Of a stretch of 58,126 bases of DNA, positions 30,510 to 38,804 are shown in pieces. Positions within the stretch are counted from its first letter, which is position 1. Each line of letters opens with the position of its first letter. The position numbers and the translations under genes are program-made. The notes under the pieces were generated by a model. That model was given only the letters and a program-made list of their open reading frames with translations. It made no database searches and had not been told where the DNA came from. The stretch comes from an uncultured bacterium. Its GTDB lineage: Bacteria; Gemmatimonadota; Gemmatimonadetes; Longimicrobiales; RSA9. The stretch is from contig CALBZE010000025.1 in assembly GCA_937889645.1 (NCBI GenBank), positions 1 through 58,126 of the forward strand. Direction: 5' to 3'.

Positions 30510-31990
30510 ACACTGCCCCCTTTCGATCGAGTCGACGATGGTTCGAGCGGAGAGGAGCCGACCGAAGCGGGCGACGACTCGACCGCGGCCAGGACGCAGA
30601 GAACCGCGAGCGCCACGGCCGCCGCACCGAGCGCGGAGGAGTAGCCGGCCAGCGTCGCGGGTGCCGGGTCGATCCCGTCTGCCACCAGGCGAGTCGTGCT
30701 TCGGTTGGCGATGGCGACCAGCACCGCCAGGCCGAGGACCGGGCCGGTCTCGAGGGCGGTGTTGACCAGTCCCCCGGCGACTCCGACCCGGTCGGGCCGC
30801 GCGCCCTCGAGCGCCGCGACGGTCGCGCCGGCAAAGGCCAGGACGGCGCCGGCCGGGAACACGAGGAGCGCGGCCACGACCCACGTCGCCGGTCCCGCGT
30901 CCATGCGGGCGGCCAGCGCGGACCCCGCCGCGGCGAGCGCGAGCCCCACCACGATGACGCGTCCCGCCCCGAGCCGCCCCACCAGCCGGCCCGATACGAC
31001 GCTCGTGCCCGCCAGCACCGAGGCGTAGGGTACGAACACCGCGCTCGTCTGGAGCGGGGTGAGCCCGCGGAGCTGCTGGAAATACAGGGACGCGAAGAAG
31101 GTGAGCGCAGCGGTGGCGGCCGAGGTCGCCAGGATCGCAAGGAGCGCGACGCCGCGCCGGCGCGAGCGCAGCAGCGACGGCGGCAGCAATGGGTCCCGCA
31201 CTCGTCGCTCGACCCACGCGAACGCCGCCAGCAACGCGACTCCCGCCGCGGTGGCGAGCCGCGCCGAGCCCGAGGACCAGCCGAAGTCGGCGGCCCGCAA
31301 CAACCCGAAGCTCGTCAAGGCCAGACCCTGGGTGGCGAGGAGTGCGCCGGCGGCGTCCAGCGACGCCCTTTCACGCGGCGTTGCTTCGGGAAGGAGGCGC
31401 GGCGCCTGCCACAGAACCAGCGCCGCCACGGCGGCCGGGATCGCGAACAGCCACCGCCACGACACGAACGCCACCGCGCCCGACACGAGCATGCCCAGCA
31501 CCGCGCCGAACGAGGCCAGGCCGCCCCACAGCGCGTGCGCTCGTTCCCGACGCGCGGGGTCCCGAACCACCTCGCCCACCAGCGCCAGCGCAGACGGCGC
31601 GGCCAACGCCGCGCCGCAGCCCTGGGCGAGCCGCGCGAGGATCAGGACCTCCGGCGCCCAAGCCGCGCCCGCCGTCACGGATGCCACGCCGAACGCCGCC
31701 AGTCCCCACACCAGGAGCCGGCGCGGGCCGTGCAGATCCGCGAGTCGGCCGCCCAGGAGCAGGAGCCCCGCGAACGAGACGCCGTACGCGGATGTCACGA
31801 GAGCGAGCCCGCCGGCGCCCAGCCCGAAGTTGCGCTGGATCGCGGGGAGCGCGACGACCACCAATGTCATCGCCATGATCGACACGACCTGCACGGCCGC
31901 GAGGAGCGCGAACGCCGCCCGCCGGCGTCGTCGGTCGATGAAATGGACCGATTGGTCTAAAATGGGGCGAACGAAATCCGGATGCGACAT
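30506..31990 (-). CDS. MFS transporter, DHA2 (14-span) drug exporter type
   Basis: The 494-residue inner-membrane protein has about 14 hydrophobic spans. The first is AAFALLAAVQVVSIMAMTLVVVALPAIQ, with the family motif of the EmrB/QacA group. GGRLADLHGPRRLLVWG is the loop 2-3 motif. LILARLAQGCGAALAAPSALALV is the antiporter-type span. The start at 31990 is supported by GGAGGCCACCC. A second TetR-type palindrome lies inside its codons 11-16 (31944-31959). The gene begins 28 bases after tetR, so it is probably co-transcribed and derepressed by a drug or electrophile. Confidence 0.92.
   Translation of the reverse strand: MSHPDFVRPILDQSVHFIDRRRRRAAFALLAAVQVVSIMAMTLVVVALPAIQRNFGLGAGGLALVTSAYGVSFAGLLLLGGRLADLHGPRRLLVWGLAAFGVASVTAGAAWAPEVLILARLAQGCGAALAAPSALALVGEVVRDPARRERAHALWGGLASFGAVLGMLVSGAVAFVSWRWLFAIPAAVAALVLWQAPRLLPEATPRERASLDAAGALLATQGLALTSFGLLRAADFGWSSGSARLATAAGVALLAAFAWVERRVRDPLLPPSLLRSRRRGVALLAILATSAATAALTFFASLYFQQLRGLTPLQTSAVFVPYASVLAGTSVVSGRLVGRLGAGRVIVVGLALAAAGSALAARMDAGPATWVVAALLVFPAGAVLAFAGATVAALEGARPDRVGVAGGLVNTALETGPVLGLAVLVAIANRSTTRLVADGIDPAPATLAGYSSALGAAAVALAVLCVLAAVESSPASVGSSPLEPSSTRSKGGSV
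31944..31959. promoter_or_regulatory. TetR-type palindrome inside the MFS gene
   Basis: TGGACC-GATT-GGTCTA. On the reverse strand it reads TAGACC-AATC-GGTCCA, one base from the NemR box (TAGACC-N4-GGTCTA). The same half-sites occur at 32620-32635 upstream of tetR. It lies 31-46 bases after the MFS start codon, an odd place for an operator. Confidence 0.6.
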
Positions 31991-32018
31991 GGGTGGCCTC
32001 CGTCGATGCCGGTAGGGG

Positions 32019-32600
32019 TCAGGTCAGCAGGGCGAGGGCCTGGTCGGCCGCGTCGCGGAGTCGATCGGGGTCGGGGCCGCCTTTCGCCACGACGCGCATC
32101 CCCTGAAGGAGGACGAGGATGAAACGGGCGAGCGCGCGAGGGTCGCGGTCCGGCGCGAGCTCGCCCTGGGCGCGCGCCCGGAGCAGCGCCGAGACGAGCG
32201 CGGTCTCCAGCGCGTTCCACGCCGCCTCGACGCGTCGCCCGACCGCGGCATCTCCGGGCAGGCGCTCGGTGGCTGCGTTCACGATCATGCAGCCGCGTCG
32301 CTTCGCGTCGGCGGCGGATTCCTCGGCGTAGGCACGGATGAGCGCGCGCACGGCCGGGAGCACGGGGCCCGGGCGCGAGAGGAGCTCGACCGGGTCCGGG
32401 TCGCGCGTCTTGACGTACCGGTCCAGCGCACGGAGGTAGAGCTCGTGCTTGTCGCCGAACGCAGCGTACAGGCTGGCGCGTCCGATCCCGAGCCGCTCGG
32501 TCAGGTCGGCGACGGACGTCGTCTCGTAGCCCTTCTCCCAGAAGAGCTCCATCGCCGCGTCGAGCGCTTCGTCGATCTCGAATTCCCGTGGGCGTGCCAT
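32019..32600 (-). CDS. TetR/AcrR family transcriptional regulator
   Basis: The 193-residue repressor has an N-terminal helix-turn-helix: IDEALDAAMELFWEKGYETTSVADLTERLGIGRASLYAAFGDKHELYLRAL. The C-terminal ligand-binding domain contains RRGCMIVNAATERLPGD, a segment shared with a common TetR subgroup; the cysteine could be a redox or electrophile sensor but this is speculative. The ATG at 32600 lies six bases after a -10 box, so the mRNA is probably leaderless. First gene of the tetR-MFS-SDR operon, and likely autoregulated through the palindrome at 32620-32635. Confidence 0.93.
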   Translation of the reverse strand: MARPREFEIDEALDAAMELFWEKGYETTSVADLTERLGIGRASLYAAFGDKHELYLRALDRYVKTRDPDPVELLSRPGPVLPAVRALIRAYAEESAADAKRRGCMIVNAATERLPGDAAVGRRVEAAWNALETALVSALLRARAQGELAPDRDPRALARFILVLLQGMRVVAKGGPDPDRLRDAADQALALLT

Positions 32601-32606
32601 AAAGAT

Positions 32607-32635
32607 ATGGTAAGGAATGTGGACCGAATGGTCAA
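32607..32635 (-). promoter_or_regulatory. tetR promoter with palindromic operator; leaderless start
   Basis: On the minus strand TTGACC (-35, 32630-32635) and TACCAT (-10, 32607-32612) are separated by 17 bases. The -10 ends six bases before the ATG. The palindrome TGGACC-GAAT-GGTCAA (32620-32635) overlaps the -35 and spacer, so TetR bound there would block RNA polymerase. Confidence 0.7.
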
Positions 32636-32701
32636 TAATGTGGGGCGAGCGAGCGAGGGTTATGAGCCCGGTGAGGTTGGAGAACACGTTGAGCCTCGGC
32701 C

Positions 32702-33124
32702 TCAGAGCTCGACGAGGCGGAGCGGGTCGCCTCCGTCGATGTACAAACGGCCGCCCGGGGCCAGCGCTTTCGCGATCCGCTCGCGGGCGCGTTGTTCCAG
32801 CTCGGGGTGGCGACCGTCGAGCGCGTCGACGCGGATCGCGAAGGCGAGATCGAAGGGCGCCTCCCCGGGCTCCAGCTCGAAGTCCTCGATCGCGACCTGC
32901 CGGACGTTCATCCGGCCCGACGCGATCTCCGCCGCCGATAGCGCGATGGCCTGGCGCACGGCCTTCGCCGAGCGATCGATCGCCAGGCTGTGGCCGTCGC
33001 CGATGCGGCGCGCGATCGCGCGTGCGGCGGCGCCGGGGCCGCAGCCGATCTCGAGCACGCGCATCCCGGGCCGGATCGGGAGCGCTTCGACGATGGCGGC
33101 AAGGCGTGGGGAGAGGTCTCTCAT
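32702..33124 (-). CDS. Small class I SAM-dependent methyltransferase
   Basis: The 140-residue product carries motif I VLEIGCGPGAAARAIA, motif II LAIDRSAKAV, an acidic motif and the motif IV/V region FDLAFAIRVDALDGRHPE with the terminal ALAPGGRLYIDGGDPLRLV. It is short but seems complete: it ends after the strand expected for small stand-alone methyltransferases. The substrate is unknown. ATG at 33124 has AGGAGG and overlaps the stop of the upstream MocR-type gene (ATGA), so the two are translationally coupled. Confidence 0.88.
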   Translation of the reverse strand: MRDLSPRLAAIVEALPIRPGMRVLEIGCGPGAAARAIARRIGDGHSLAIDRSAKAVRQAIALSAAEIASGRMNVRQVAIEDFELEPGEAPFDLAFAIRVDALDGRHPELEQRARERIAKALAPGGRLYIDGGDPLRLVEL

Positions 33125-34794
33125 TTCGATTCCTCCTGGGGTGAGGGGGCTCGAGGTCCGCTCGCTCCGCCGACCCGTACGAGCGTCGCGAGTGCGCGCC
33201 GCAGCCCGGAGACGCCCGCCCGGATCGCCGCATCGTCGAACCCCGCGTACCCCAGGACCAGGCCATCCCGGGCCGGGCGGGGCGACGGGGCGATGGAGTA
33301 GCGGGAGAGGGCGTACACCCGCACGCCTTCGGCGGCGGCGGCCGCTTCCGCCGCGGCGCCATCCACGTCCTCGGGCAGCCAGCCGACCAGGTGGAGCCCG
33401 GTCGCGGCCGGGGCGAGCTCGAGCAGGCCGGAGAGTTCCGCTTCGGCCGCGGCGAGCAGCGTCGCCTGGCGCTCCGCGTAGAGGGCGCGGACCCGGCGCA
33501 CGTGGCGCGCGTAGTGGCCTTCGCCGATGAAGTCGGCGAGCACGAGCTGGAGCGGGGTCGGCGGGTGGCGGTCGATCGCGGCGCGCGCGGCGCGGAACGC
33601 GTCGACCAGCGCGTCGGGGACGATCAGGTAGCCGAGTCGAAGACCCGGGACGAGCGTCTTGCTGAACGTGCCGATGTAGATCACGCGCGCGGGTTCGGCC
33701 GCCCCTCTCCGCTCCGCCTCGAGCCCCTGGAGGCAGACGAGGGGGCGACCCGCGAAGCGGAACTCCGAGTCGTAGTCGTCCTCGAGGATCCAGGCGCCCG
33801 CGCGGTGCGCCCAGTCGAGCAGCGCGAGTCGGCGCGCGGCGCTCAGGACTGCGCCCAGTGGGAACTGGTTCGACGGCGTGACGTACGCCATGCGTGCGTC
33901 CGGCGCGGCGCGTTCGCCCGTCGCCACGTCGACCCCGTCCTCGTCGACCGGGACGGGGACGAGACGGGCGCCGGCCGCGCGGAGCGTCGCATGCGCACCC
34001 GGGTAGCCCGGCTCCTCGACCCACACCGCGTCGCCCGGGTCGAGGAGCAGGCGCGCGGCGAGGTCGACGCCCTGCTGCATCCCGCTAACCACGAACACCT
34101 GGTCGGGCGTGCAGCGCGCCCCGCGCGCGTTCGCGACGTACGCCGCGATCGCCTCGCGAAGCGCCGGCTCGCCCGCCGGGTCGCCGTCGCCCAGCACCAC
34201 ACCGCCGCGCCGCCACCGCCGCGCCGACAGCCGCCCCCACAGCCGCGCAGGGAACGCGTCGAGCGCGGGCACCCCCAACCAAAACGGGATCGGCGGCGTG
34301 CCGCTCCGCACGGGAAAGCTCGCCCCGGCTGCGGCAAGGACGGCGCCGCGGGAGGCAAGCAGATCGGCGGCGGCGCGGGCACGGGGCGAGTCGCCGCCCG
34401 CGCGAGCCGACAGCGGCCCGCGCGTCGCGGGAATCGCCCCGCCGGCGGCGGTCGGCGTCGTCGCTGGCGGCTTCGCGCCCGGCGCAATCGCGCCGGCCGC
34501 CTTCGCGCTCAACGGCGGATCCGGCAACACCGGCCGAACCCGCGTCCCCCCGCCACGGCGACCGGCCACGTACCCCTCCACCCGCAGCCGCTCGTACGCC
34601 AGCACGACCGTGTTGCGCGACACGCCCAGGTCCGCCGCCAGCACGCGCGTGGACGGCAGCCGCGCCCCGCCGCGCAGCCGCCCCGTCAGGATCGCCTCGC
34701 GAAGACCGTCGTAGAGCTGCGCGTACAGCGGCCGCGGCGACGACGCGTCGAGTCGCACGAGGAGATCGGCGCCGTCGGCCGCACGGCGCCGCAT
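33121..34794 (-). CDS. MocR/PdxR family PLP-dependent transcriptional regulator
   Basis: The 557-residue protein fuses an N-terminal GntR winged helix (PLYAQLYDGLREAILTGRLRGGARLPSTRVLAADLGVSRNTVVLAYERL) to a C-terminal aminotransferase-I-like domain. The PLP lysine lies in YIGTFSKTLVPGLRLGY, and YVTPSNQFPLG and WILEDDYDSEFRF are cofactor-site motifs. A linker of about 80 Ala/Pro residues joins the parts. Family members regulate vitamin B6 or amine metabolism genes. I chose ATG 34794 because GAGGT precedes it and length matches homologues; ATG 34830 is possible. It overlaps the methyltransferase gene and is divergent from the AhpD-like gene at 35023, a likely target. Confidence 0.9.
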   Translation of the reverse strand: MRRRAADGADLLVRLDASSPRPLYAQLYDGLREAILTGRLRGGARLPSTRVLAADLGVSRNTVVLAYERLRVEGYVAGRRGGGTRVRPVLPDPPLSAKAAGAIAPGAKPPATTPTAAGGAIPATRGPLSARAGGDSPRARAAADLLASRGAVLAAAGASFPVRSGTPPIPFWLGVPALDAFPARLWGRLSARRWRRGGVVLGDGDPAGEPALREAIAAYVANARGARCTPDQVFVVSGMQQGVDLAARLLLDPGDAVWVEEPGYPGAHATLRAAGARLVPVPVDEDGVDVATGERAAPDARMAYVTPSNQFPLGAVLSAARRLALLDWAHRAGAWILEDDYDSEFRFAGRPLVCLQGLEAERRGAAEPARVIYIGTFSKTLVPGLRLGYLIVPDALVDAFRAARAAIDRHPPTPLQLVLADFIGEGHYARHVRRVRALYAERQATLLAAAEAELSGLLELAPAATGLHLVGWLPEDVDGAAAEAAAAAEGVRVYALSRYSIAPSPRPARDGLVLGYAGFDDAAIRAGVSGLRRALATLVRVGGASGPRAPSPQEESK

Positions 34795-34875
34795 GCTCCG
34801 ACCTCGCCCGTCCTTCGGTCCGGTCCCCATTTTCGCCCCGCGATTTGGTCACATCGAATATTCACAGTTTGGCGC

Positions 34876-34904
34876 TTGTAGAGGGTCCAAGCAAGGGTTA
34901 GCAT
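34876..34904 (+). promoter_or_regulatory. Candidate promoter of the AhpD-like gene
   Basis: TTGTAG (34876-34881) and TAGCAT (34899-34904) are spaced by 17 bases in the divergent gap. A start near 34911 would leave a 5' untranslated region of about 110 bases. Confidence 0.45.
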
Positions 34905-35022
34905 CGTGCGCGGCGCGGTCCGGCCGGCCGCGCGTTCGGGCAAGCGCGGCGCAAAGGCCGCGAGGGAACCGGCGGCGCAGGGCGAGCCTGCGGCACCGCC
35001 GGCCGGGAAAGGAGAGTGAGAC

Positions 35023-35484
35023 ATGCCGATCGTTCTCGAACCTCGCATCGATGTGGAAGCGGTAGCCCCCGAGGCCGAGCGCGCCATCGGGGCAATGGAC
35101 GCGTACGTAGCGCGTTCGGGATTGGAGCCGTCGCTGCTGGAGCTGGTTCGCACGAGGGCGTCGCAGATCAACGGCTGCGCTTATTGCGTGGACATGCACA
35201 CGAAGGACGCCCGTGCGCGGGGCGAGACCGAGCAGCGGCTGTACGGCCTGTCGGTATGGCGGGAGACTCCGTACTACACGGACCGCGAGCGTGCGGCGCT
35301 GGCGTGGACGGAAGCGGTGACGCTGGTCCACGACGGGCACGTCCCCGACGAGGTGTACGCGGAGGCGCGGTCGCAATTCAGCGAGCAGGAGCTGATCGCG
35401 CTGACCGTCGCCGTGATCGCCATCAACGCGTGGAACCGACTGGCGATCGCGGTGCGCACGGTGCCGGGGACGTACCAGCCGTGA
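35023..35484 (+). CDS. Carboxymuconolactone decarboxylase / AhpD-like protein
   Basis: The 153-residue protein has the core CAYCVDMHTKDARARGE with the redox-active Cys52-x2-Cys55 pair and His59, typical of alkylhydroperoxidase AhpD-like proteins. The following TPYYTDRERAALAWTEAVTLV and QELIALTVAVIAINAWNRLAIAV helices complete the AhpD fold. It probably reduces peroxides or a related electrophile in the cytoplasm. AAAGGAGAGTGAGAC precedes ATG. Divergent from the MocR-type regulator, which may control it. Convergent with the propeller gene. Confidence 0.92.
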   Translation: MPIVLEPRIDVEAVAPEAERAIGAMDAYVARSGLEPSLLELVRTRASQINGCAYCVDMHTKDARARGETEQRLYGLSVWRETPYYTDRERAALAWTEAVTLVHDGHVPDEVYAEARSQFSEQELIALTVAVIAINAWNRLAIAVRTVPGTYQP

Positions 35485-35500
35485 GCGAACGAGGGCGCCG

Positions 35501-35526
35501 CGAGGACTGACGTTCGTCAGTCCTCG
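35501..35526. terminator. Bidirectional hairpin between convergent genes
   Basis: CGAGGACTGACG pairs perfectly with CGTCAGTCCTCG around TT. It includes the TGA stop (35517-35519) of the minus-strand propeller gene. There is no T-run, so termination strength is uncertain. Confidence 0.6.
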
Positions 35527-36818
35527 GGCACCAGGATCCGCATGATCAGGATCTGCTGCACGTCCATGTCGTCGCGCGTGAGGAGCACGGCGTGGTCGGG
35601 GCCGAGGAACGCGTCGGGGAGCGGCCAGCCGGTCAGCTCGCCCAGGAGCGTCCCGTCGCGGTCGTAGATGTCGATCCGCTCGGTGGCGCCGGCTTCGTCG
35701 ATCGAGACGCCGACCCAGATGCGGTCGAGCGGGTCGACGCGGATCCCGGTGATGCGCGGGATGACGGGCGCGAAGGTCATGGCGTCGAGCTGGGCCTGGA
35801 GCAGCTGCTCCGCCGACGGGCCCGCCGGTGCGCCGCGACCTCCGCCGCCACCGCCGAACGTAATGCGGACGCCGCCGCCCCTGCGGACCTGGTCGCGAAG
35901 CCGCTGGCGGGCGACCTCCTTGTCCGCCTCGGTCGTCGCGCGCGCGGGCAGGTCGCGCACGACGCGCCGAGTCTCGGTCCCGTTCGCGTCGATCAGGCGG
36001 AGCCAGTACTCGGCCGTGTCGGCGACGACGATCCCGCCATCATCGAACGCCCGCCAGAGCTGCGGCATCTCGAACGCGCGGGACATGCGGATCATGATGA
36101 CCTGGCCCTGCGCGCGGTTCCCCGTCTGGACCTCGTCGACCTGCGGCGGCGCGGTGGTCCAGAGCGTGTCGAGGATCGCCCCGTTTCCGTCGAGGCGCAG
36201 GATGCTGCGGGGCGGCTCCGGCGCCGGCCCGTCGGGGCCGGGCGGTCCCATGGGGGGGCGGAACGACTGGATCGGCCCGCCTCGGTCGATCGCGAGCGAG
36301 CCGATGGCAAAACCGGCCTCGTCGGGGTACGGCACGCTACGCGCCTCGCCGCCCGCCGGCGGGTAGACCGTGTAGCGACGGTTCCCGGTGTCCGCGACCC
36401 AGATCGAGTCGCCGGGCCCGACGGCGAGGGCGGAGGGGGTGCTCAGCTCGCCGGGGCCGCCGCCCGCGCGGCCGTGCGTCGCGACGTGCTTCCCCTCGGC
36501 GTCGTAGACGAGGACCCTTCGCCCGACGGGGTCGAGCACGTAGAGTCGGCCGGCCCGGTCCGAAGCCAACCCGTCCGAGGTCACCCGGTCGAAGTGGTAG
36601 GCATCTTCCTCGACCATCGCGCCGCCGATCACCGCGACGGTGTCGGCCTTCCACCGCAGCGCTCCACCCCCATGGCCAGGGTAGAGGTAACGCTCGACGC
36701 CGCCGACGGTGTCGACCACCGCGCGCGCCACCGCGCTCCGTCCGCCCTCCCCGGCGCCGCACGCGCCGAGGGCGACGGGCACCAGGAGCGCGATCGTCAG
36801 CCCCGATGCTCTGTGCAT
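35517..36818 (-). CDS. Beta-propeller (NHL/6-bladed) lipoprotein
   Basis: The 433-residue protein has a lipobox VALGAC (Cys20) and a repeating propeller pattern: LASDRAGRLYVLDPVGRRVLVYDAEGKHV, ALAVGPGDSIWVADTGNRRYTVYP, SLAIDRGGPIQSF and IRVDPLDRIWVGVSID. A Gly/Pro-rich loop (PPMGPPGPDGPAPEPP) and a Gly-rich stretch (TFGGGGGGRGAP) interrupt the blades. It probably sits in an envelope membrane facing outwards and binds an unknown ligand. ATG at 36818 with CGGGAG upstream. It is the kind of 6-bladed protein common in Bacteroidota and Gemmatimonadota-like genomes. Confidence 0.85.
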   Translation of the reverse strand: MHRASGLTIALLVPVALGACGAGEGGRSAVARAVVDTVGGVERYLYPGHGGGALRWKADTVAVIGGAMVEEDAYHFDRVTSDGLASDRAGRLYVLDPVGRRVLVYDAEGKHVATHGRAGGGPGELSTPSALAVGPGDSIWVADTGNRRYTVYPPAGGEARSVPYPDEAGFAIGSLAIDRGGPIQSFRPPMGPPGPDGPAPEPPRSILRLDGNGAILDTLWTTAPPQVDEVQTGNRAQGQVIMIRMSRAFEMPQLWRAFDDGGIVVADTAEYWLRLIDANGTETRRVVRDLPARATTEADKEVARQRLRDQVRRGGGVRITFGGGGGGRGAPAGPSAEQLLQAQLDAMTFAPVIPRITGIRVDPLDRIWVGVSIDEAGATERIDIYDRDGTLLGELTGWPLPDAFLGPDHAVLLTRDDMDVQQILIMRILVPED

Positions 36819-37019
36819 GTCATGCTCCCGCGTTGGAGGGTTGACCCGACCAGACCCGTTGGATGCAAGATCGCCGGCGGACGGTTGCCCGGGGTGTAGG
36901 CGGCCCGGTGCCTGGCATGGATGCTGTACCCCGTCGTCCCGGGCAACCCGCTTTCGCGCGGGAACCGCTGACACGAGGGGATCGCCCGTCCCGGGCGACT
37001 CGGCACCGGAGCGGAGGAG

Positions 37020-37730
37020 ATGAAAGGCGACGAATCGCGCGAGGTACGGATCCCGATCGACGGCGCGTCGCTCGAGGGCACGATCGAGCGCGGCGCGGGC
37101 GCCACGGGCCTCGTCGTCTTCGCGCACGGGGCGGGGAGCAGTCGGTTCAGTCCGCGGAACCGTTTCGTGGCCGGCGAGCTGCGCGCGGCTGGCGTTGCCA
37201 CGCTCCTCTTCGACCTGCTCACGGAGGAAGAGGAGGCGGACCGCGCGAACGTCTTCGACATCGAGCTCCTGGCCGACCGGCTCGTCCGCGTGACCGAGTG
37301 GGTCCGGCGCGACCGCGAATGGGCGGAGCAGCCGATCGGCTACTTCGGCGCGAGCACGGGCGCCGCGGCCGCGCTCGTCGCCGCGGCCCGCCTCGGCGAC
37401 GCGATCGCCGCCGTCGTCTCCCGCGGCGGCCGCCCCGACCTCGCCGGTCCCGCGCTCCGCGAGGTCACCGCGCCCACGCTCCTCATCGTCGGCGGCGCCG
37501 ACGACGTCGTCCTCGAGCTGAATCGCGAGGCGTACGAAGAGCTTACGGAGGAGAAGGAGCTGGTCGTCGTCCCCGGCGCGACGCACCTATTCGAGGAGCC
37601 GGGCGCGCTCGAGCGGGTCGCTGCCCTGGCCGCCGATTGGTTCGTCCGGCATTTCCATCGCCATCGGGCCATCGGGGACCAGGCACCGATTCCCAGCCAT
37701 CGGGGACCAGGCACCGATTCCCAGAGTTGA
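37020..37730 (+). CDS. Alpha/beta hydrolase (dienelactone hydrolase-like)
   Basis: The 236-residue cytoplasmic hydrolase has nucleophile Ser112 in YFGASTGAAAAL, an acidic residue in VGGADDVVLELN and a histidine in PGATHLFEEPG. The order fits the dienelactone hydrolase type that is often fused to phosphoribosyltransferases. Natural homology appears to end near WFVRHF; the last 20 residues are encoded by two tandem REP-like units (37669-37724) that bring their own stop. The REP insertion therefore replaced or extended the original C-terminus. The ribosome site is only two bases from ATG, which may reduce expression. Confidence 0.85.
   Translation: MKGDESREVRIPIDGASLEGTIERGAGATGLVVFAHGAGSSRFSPRNRFVAGELRAAGVATLLFDLLTEEEEADRANVFDIELLADRLVRVTEWVRRDREWAEQPIGYFGASTGAAAALVAAARLGDAIAAVVSRGGRPDLAGPALREVTAPTLLIVGGADDVVLELNREAYEELTEEKELVVVPGATHLFEEPGALERVAALAADWFVRHFHRHRAIGDQAPIPSHRGPGTDSQS
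37669..37724. repeat. REP-like 28-bp tandem pair, left of the transposase
   Basis: Two perfect units (37669-37696 and 37697-37724) contain GGGGACCAGGCACCGATTCC. The core recurs inverted at 38805-38830, right of the transposase gene. They lie inside the end of the hydrolase gene. Confidence 0.85.
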
Positions 37731-37778
37731 CCCGCCGAAACATTGAAATGCCCGGAGCCCCGGGCCAGCTTCCCGGCC

Positions 37779-38768
37779 ATGGGTCGCCAGCATCGCCTCT
37801 ACCTACCGGGAGGCACGTTCCACCTGATCGCGCGTTGCCAGGGACGAGAGGCGTTTTTTTCGCCCGAGCTCCGAACGCGCTTCGTGACGCTGCTCCGGGA
37901 ACAGATCGCGCACAGCGACGCCGAGCTATTCGCGTACACGGTCATGCCGAACCACGTGCATCTCGTTGTCCGGCAAGGCAAGAGGCCGTTGTGGCGTCTC
38001 ATGCAGCCATTGCTGCGCCGAACCGCGCTCGCCGTGCTGCGCGCGTTCGGCAGGGAGGGTCACGTCTTCGAGCGACGGTACCGGTCGCACGTTTGCGGGA
38101 CGCCGGATTATTTCCGCAACGTCGTCGTCTACACGCACCTCAACCCCGTTCGAGCGGGGCTGTGCACAACGCCGGGGGAGTATCCGTGGAGTTCGCACGG
38201 AGCGTGGGTCGGGGACGACGTTGCGGCGGACGGGCGGCCTCAACCGGTAACGATCACGACCGCGGCGCAAGCCTTTGCCACGGCGCAAGATCGAACACCG
38301 GCCGAGCTGGCCGGCGATTACCTCACGTATCTCGAGTGGCGACAGGAATGCGACAGAATCCGGGAGGAGAACGCCGGGACGGTCGACGAGTTCGTGCCCC
38401 TGCCGCCGGGGCCGCCGGTCGCGCGTGGTGACGCGAACTGGATGTGCTACCTCGCTCCGCCGAGCACTGTTGCGGTCGACGGGGTGAGTCATCTCTTCGA
38501 CCCCGGAACCGCTCGGGCCAGGCGGCCGGATCTCACCAGGATCGCGGCGACGGTGGTTCGCGCGTCCGGACACGACCTGGTCCCGCACTTCGTGCGATCG
38601 CGATGGGGAGGGTCAGCCTACGTGCGGGCGCGACGCTCGATCATCCTCCAGGCGGCCGCGGCCGGGTATCGATGCACCGAGATCGCCGCGTTTCTGCGGA
38701 TCTCGCCGTCGGCCGTGTCCTCTGTCCTGACCGCTGAACGGAAGCGACTCCTCGCCTCGAAAAGCTGA
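37779..38768 (+). CDS. REP-associated Y1 transposase (RAYT)
   Basis: The 329-residue single-strand DNA transposase has the HUH motif in PNHVHLVV (His59, His61) and the catalytic tyrosine in YTHLNPVRAGL (about residue 118), as in IS200/IS605-like RAYT proteins. The C-terminal part (about 265-325) contains a DnaA/helix-turn-helix-like segment, SIILQAAAAGYRCTEIAAFLRISPSAVSSVL, found in the longer RAYT subgroup. ATG at 37779 was chosen because the domain starts right after it (RQHRLYLPGGTFHLI). The REP-like sequences on both sides suggest it is, or was, their mobiliser. The open frame is intact. Confidence 0.92.
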   Translation: MGRQHRLYLPGGTFHLIARCQGREAFFSPELRTRFVTLLREQIAHSDAELFAYTVMPNHVHLVVRQGKRPLWRLMQPLLRRTALAVLRAFGREGHVFERRYRSHVCGTPDYFRNVVVYTHLNPVRAGLCTTPGEYPWSSHGAWVGDDVAADGRPQPVTITTAAQAFATAQDRTPAELAGDYLTYLEWRQECDRIREENAGTVDEFVPLPPGPPVARGDANWMCYLAPPSTVAVDGVSHLFDPGTARARRPDLTRIAATVVRASGHDLVPHFVRSRWGGSAYVRARRSIILQAAAAGYRCTEIAAFLRISPSAVSSVLTAERKRLLASKS

Positions 38769-38804
38769 GTCCGACGGCCCGGCGCCATGCCGATTCGTAG
38801 CAAC

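Noticed and set aside
32702..33124. Methyltransferase as a truncated fragment
   Set aside because: It has its own AGGAGG site, a coupled start and an end at a natural strand; small stand-alone methyltransferases of this size exist.
37020..37730. Hydrolase as a pseudogene
   Set aside because: The catalytic residues are present and the frame is open; only the C-terminal tail is REP-derived.
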